Source: Neobacillus sp. DY30 (GTDB taxonomy: Bacteria > Bacillota > Bacilli > Bacillales > Cytobacillaceae). From it: a DNA stretch of 64,000 nt. This document shows, in pieces, positions 60,796 through 64,000 of the stretch. How positions within the stretch are numbered: the first letter of the stretch is position 1; every line of letters begins with the position of its first letter. The notes below the pieces were generated by a model. It saw only the letters and a list, made by a program, of their open reading frames with translations. It had not been told where the DNA came from and searched no databases. The position numbers and the translations under genes were made by a program. Location: the NCBI RefSeq assembly GCF_030123065.1, contig NZ_CP126093.1, positions 810,001 through 874,000 on the forward strand. The letters run 5' to 3'.

Positions 60796-62670
60796 TTAGC
60801 TAGAAACTGGCTTCTTCAAGAATCCCATCAATAATGCAGCTACCAAAGAGCCAATTACAACAGCAAGTAAATACATAATCCAGCTGCCATCAACAAGCGG
60901 GATAACGAACAATCCGCCATGCGGAGCACGAAGTCCAATACTAAACATCATTGATAAAGCTCCGGCTACTGCTGAACCCGCCATAACAGAAGGGATAACT
61001 CGAAGGGGATCAGCTGCAGCAAATGGAATCGCGCCTTCCGTAATAAAAGATAATCCCATAATATAATTTACCTTACCCGCTTCTTGATCCTGTTTGTTAA
61101 ACTTCTTTTTAAATAAAGTTGTAGCAATGGCAATGGCTAATGGAGGAACCATACCTGCCGCCATAATCGCCGCCATTGGTTCGTAGACACCATTTGCTAG
61201 TAACCCAGTACCAAATACATAAGCTGCTTTGTTAACCGGTCCACCCATATCAAACGCCATCATTAATCCTAAAATAATTCCAAGTAAAACAGCATTTCCT
61301 GTACCTAGACCAGATAACCACTCAGAAATCGCAGTATTTAAGGCTCCAACAGGCTTATTGACCACAAATAACATAATAAATCCGGTTAAAGCGATACCTA
61401 ATAATGGATATAAAAGAATCGTTTTAATTCCTTCTAAGGAAGAAGGCATACCAGCTAATAGCTTTTTCAAACCAACCACTAAATAACCTGCTAAGAAACC
61501 TGCAACCAGTCCGCCTAAGAAACCAGCGCCGCCGCTTGTAGCCAGCATACCGCCAACCATACCAGCAGCAAAACCTGGGCGGTCTGCAATGCTCATGGCA
61601 ATAAATCCTGCTAAAATAGGAACCATTAAGGCGAAGGCATTTCCGCCGCCAATCGTCATCAATGCTTCAGCGATTGGATGATAGGTTGGATCATCAGGAT
61701 TGAATGCATTAATCCCGAACATAAAACTAATTGCGATTAAAATACCGCCGCCGACAACGAATGGAAGCATATTAGAAACACCGTTCATTAAGTGCTTATA
61801 AATGGTTGATCCGAATCCTCTTCCACCAGTTTGTTCGCTTTCCTGACCGGATTTTCCACTGCCGCTATAAATAGGTGCGTCTTGCTTTAGAGCTCTTTCG
61901 ATTAGTTCCTTTGGTTTACGAATACCATCGGCAACCGCCGTTTCAATGACATGCTTGCCATTAAATCGATTCATTTCTACTTTTGTATCAGCCGCTACAA
62001 TAACCGCAACCGCATTTTCAATTTCTTCAGGTGTTAAAACGTTTTTAGCCCCGCCAGAACCATTTGTTTCAACTTTAATATCCACACCCATTTCAGCTGC
62101 TTTTGCTTTTAGTGAATCCGCAGACATATACGTGTGGGCAATACCAGTAGGACATGCTGTTACAGCAACGATAAATTGTTTCTTGCCAGCCATAGATTGT
62201 TCTTCTTCTTTGTCCTCTTTGTCATGAGAGTTAATAATCGTTAAGACCTCATCAGCACTATTAGCCTTTAAAAGCTGGTGGCGCACTTCTTCTTTTAATA
62301 GAATTGTGGAAAGTCGAGAAAGTGCTTCTAAATGTGTATTGTTTGCTCCTTCTGTCGCTGCAATCATAAAGAACAGGTGAGCAGGCTGACCATCAAGAGA
62401 TTCATAGTTTACACCAGCTTTTGATCTTCCGAATGCAATCGCAGCATGCTTAACAGCGTTTGTTTTTGCATGGGGGATGGCAATACCTTCACCAATTCCT
62501 GTTGTACTTTGTTCTTCTCTTTTAATAATGGCCTTTTTATATTCCGTACGGTCACTTAACTTGCCTGCATTGTCTAAAACACTTACTAACTCTTCAATGG
62601 CACCGGATTTTGTTGAACTTGTTAATGAAAGGTTAATCGTTTCTTTTGTTAATAGTTCTGTAATTCTCAT
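60796..62670 (-). CDS. fruA: Fructose PTS transporter, subunits IIABC
   Basis: 624 residues. EIIA (1-150) with the phosphohistidine in GIAIPHAKTNA, EIIB (about 165-265) with the phosphocysteine in VTACPTGIAHTYMSADSL, and EIIC (about 285-620) with nine or so membrane segments (GGGNAFALMVPILAGFIAMS, DMGGPVNKAAYVFG). Imports fructose as fructose 1-phosphate. The third of three consecutive ATG codons (62670) has AGGAG at seven bases. Downstream of fruK by two bases, so translationally coupled. Confidence 0.93.
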   Translation of the reverse strand: MRITELLTKETINLSLTSSTKSGAIEELVSVLDNAGKLSDRTEYKKAIIKREEQSTTGIGEGIAIPHAKTNAVKHAAIAFGRSKAGVNYESLDGQPAHLFFMIAATEGANNTHLEALSRLSTILLKEEVRHQLLKANSADEVLTIINSHDKEDKEEEQSMAGKKQFIVAVTACPTGIAHTYMSADSLKAKAAEMGVDIKVETNGSGGAKNVLTPEEIENAVAVIVAADTKVEMNRFNGKHVIETAVADGIRKPKELIERALKQDAPIYSGSGKSGQESEQTGGRGFGSTIYKHLMNGVSNMLPFVVGGGILIAISFMFGINAFNPDDPTYHPIAEALMTIGGGNAFALMVPILAGFIAMSIADRPGFAAGMVGGMLATSGGAGFLGGLVAGFLAGYLVVGLKKLLAGMPSSLEGIKTILLYPLLGIALTGFIMLFVVNKPVGALNTAISEWLSGLGTGNAVLLGIILGLMMAFDMGGPVNKAAYVFGTGLLANGVYEPMAAIMAAGMVPPLAIAIATTLFKKKFNKQDQEAGKVNYIMGLSFITEGAIPFAAADPLRVIPSVMAGSAVAGALSMMFSIGLRAPHGGLFVIPLVDGSWIMYLLAVVIGSLVAALLMGFLKKPVSS

Positions 62671-62672
62671 CA

Positions 62673-63599
62673 TCATTCTCCTCTTAGATTTGACTTTTCT
62701 ACGATTACTTGAGGGAGCAAGCCTTCCATTTTATCACGTGTGCATAATCCGATTGAAAACGCAGTCGCACTGCCTGCAGCAACGCTAAAACGAAAAGCCT
62801 CTTCTATCGATTTTGTTTTTTCATAGGTTGCAATAAATCCAGCTACCATGGAATCTCCTGCACCGACCGAGCTTTTTACATCACCTATCGGGCTGGTGGC
62901 AATTAAGGCGATGTCCTTATTAATCAAGACAGCTCCTTTATCGGCAAGTGATACAATTACGTTTTGAGCACCTTGTTTGACAAGTTCTCTTCCATATGGA
63001 ATGACTTCTTCACACGAGTTGATTACCGTATTAAATAAGTCGCCTAGTTCATGGTGATTCGGCTTAATTAGGAAGGGGTTTAGTGGGAGTACCTTCTTAA
63101 GCAATTCACCTTCTGCGTCGACAACAAACTTTGTGCCATTTTCATTACATAGTTTCACAAGCTCTTCATACGTACTCGCAGGCATGGTAGATGGAATGCT
63201 GCCAGCTAGTACAAGGAAGTCTTCGTTTGTCAGTTCACGTATTTTTGCCTTTAATGCTTCAAAGTTTTCTGCTGTAATGTTTGGACCTTTAGCATTGATT
63301 TCTGTTTCTGTGTCAGACTTAAGTTTTACATTTATTCTTGTATCTTCATCGACTTTCACAAAGTCAGTGTTTATTCCTTTAGAAGTTAGGAATTTTTCAA
63401 TATATTCTCCGGTAAAACCGCCTAAAAATCCAAGAGCATGACTGTCAACATCTAATCTTTTTAATACTTGAGAAACATTAATTCCTTTTCCGCCTGGAAA
63501 CTTGGATTCATTTATTGTTCGGTTTAACCCACCGAGCGTGACCTTTTCTACTTCTACGATATAATCAAGCGATGGGTTTAACGTAACGGTATATATCAT
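62673..63599 (-). CDS. fruK: 1-phosphofructokinase
   Basis: 308 residues, PfkB family. Start MIYTVTLNPSLDYIVEV and FPGGKGINVSQVL; the C-terminal signature VKSSVGAGDSMVAGF carries the catalytic Asp. Phosphorylates fructose 1-phosphate to the 1,6-bisphosphate with ATP. Overlaps the end of the upstream fruR gene by four bases. Confidence 0.93.
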   Translation of the reverse strand: MIYTVTLNPSLDYIVEVEKVTLGGLNRTINESKFPGGKGINVSQVLKRLDVDSHALGFLGGFTGEYIEKFLTSKGINTDFVKVDEDTRINVKLKSDTETEINAKGPNITAENFEALKAKIRELTNEDFLVLAGSIPSTMPASTYEELVKLCNENGTKFVVDAEGELLKKVLPLNPFLIKPNHHELGDLFNTVINSCEEVIPYGRELVKQGAQNVIVSLADKGAVLINKDIALIATSPIGDVKSSVGAGDSMVAGFIATYEKTKSIEEAFRFSVAAGSATAFSIGLCTRDKMEGLLPQVIVEKSNLRGE

Positions 63600-64000
63600 G
63601 ATGTAACCACCTTAATTTTTGTTTTACTGTGATATTGTTCCTGCGTATCAGGGTCTAACTCATTTGTGATAATGGTAGCCAAATGTAAGTCCGCAATTTT
63701 CGCAAAAGCAATCTCTGAGAACTTTGATTCATCCGAAACCACAAATGCTTCACGTGATAGAGATATGGCTAATTTTTTGACCATTGCCTCTTCAGGGTCA
63801 GGGGTGGTATAGCCAAATTGTGAGTGAATTCCATTGACTCCCATAAAGCACTTGTCGAATCGATAATGTTCTAGACTATCTAATGCCCCGCGTCCAATTA
63901 AGGCTTTTGTTGATGGCTTCGCATATCCGCCTATTAAAAAAGTTTTGATATTTTTTTCTAGAAGTTCATTTACGTGTGTCAATCCGTTTGTTACGACCAC
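63596..64000 (-). CDS. fruR: DeoR-family fructose operon repressor, partial
   Basis: The last 134 residues of a DeoR-type regulator; the N-terminal helix-turn-helix lies beyond the right edge. The segment holds the DeoR sugar-phosphate sensor: FLIGGYAKPSTKALIG, FMGVNGIHSQFGYTTPDPEE and VSDESKFSEIAFAKI. Known FruR proteins respond to fructose 1-phosphate and control fruRKA. Incomplete, so its length and start cannot be judged. Confidence 0.88.
   Translation of the reverse strand: MVVTNGLTHVNELLEKNIKTFLIGGYAKPSTKALIGRGALDSLEHYRFDKCFMGVNGIHSQFGYTTPDPEEAMVKKLAISLSREAFVVSDESKFSEIAFAKIADLHLATIITNELDPDTQEQYHSKTKIKVVTS

Noticed and set aside
1-64000. Insertion sequences, prophage genes, tRNA or rRNA
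   Set aside because: No transposase, integrase or phage protein and no tRNA-like cloverleaf or rRNA stretch was recognised, though a tRNA scan was not possible by eye.

Overview
The window reads as chromosome of an endospore-forming low-GC Firmicute, most likely Bacillaceae (Bacillus/Neobacillus-like). The signs are strong AGGAGG-type ribosome binding sites with frequent GTG/TTG starts, two perfect CcpA cre sites, a fruR-fruK-fruA operon, an ECF sigma/PadR/FtsW-like operon, a LytR-CpsA-Psr protein, a YkwD-like CAP protein, a short-chain chromate transporter pair and a DctS/DctR-like two-component system. The genus is an inference. No rRNA, tRNA, CRISPR or transposase gene was seen.

Left part (about 1.4-11.7 kb): a meta-cleavage module for a phenolic compound. 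A reverse-strand operon carries a flavin reductase, a 2-oxopent-4-enoate hydratase and a shortened FAD synthetase. A forward MFS carrier with a perfect cre box upstream faces a reverse XylR_N/PucR-type regulator. Divergent from the regulator run a C-C hydrolase, an acyl-CoA-dehydrogenase-fold flavin monooxygenase and an extradiol dioxygenase, then (after a terminator) an AbrB-family membrane protein. Together: hydroxylation, extradiol cleavage, hydrolysis, hydration. The terminal aldolase and acylating acetaldehyde dehydrogenase are not here.

Centre (about 11.9-38.7 kb): a reverse LysR gene, then 19 forward genes in a row. They encode a membrane Fe-S oxidoreductase (FadF/EtfD-like), a ThDP enzyme, a TctCBA uptake system, an aldehyde dehydrogenase, an MFS carrier, EtfBA, CoA-transferase, HMG-CoA-lyase-like enzyme, acyl-CoA dehydrogenase, enoyl-CoA hydratase, MmgE/PrpD protein, FAH-family hydrolase, gentisate 1,2-dioxygenase, a 3-hydroxybenzoate-6-hydroxylase-like monooxygenase, a second CoA-transferase/lyase pair and an aconitase paralogue. 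My reading is carboxylate uptake plus conversion to gentisate, ring cleavage, and a coupled acyl-CoA route whose electrons pass through ETF to the membrane Fe-S protein. A 32-bp sequence matching at 26 positions lies both beside the LysR gene and upstream of etfB, so one regulator probably controls two transcription units. Quinone reductases (WrbA-like, azoreductase) lie at both outer edges of the island.

Right part (about 39.8-64 kb): ordinary Bacillus chromosome. It holds a VOC protein, a YcxB-like protein, the ECF sigma operon, an AraC/GyrI-like regulator, CAP and LCP cell-envelope proteins, a GMC oxidoreductase with a small partner, a DUF3231-like protein, a C4-dicarboxylate-type two-component system with a DAACS symporter nearby, chromate transporters, a NUDIX hydrolase, several small unknown proteins, a membrane-anchored dihydroorotate-dehydrogenase-like protein, a HAD phosphatase and the fructose PTS operon, cut by the right edge. 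Three intergenic arrays with unrelated sequences share a 51-53 bp period and inverted-repeat arms.
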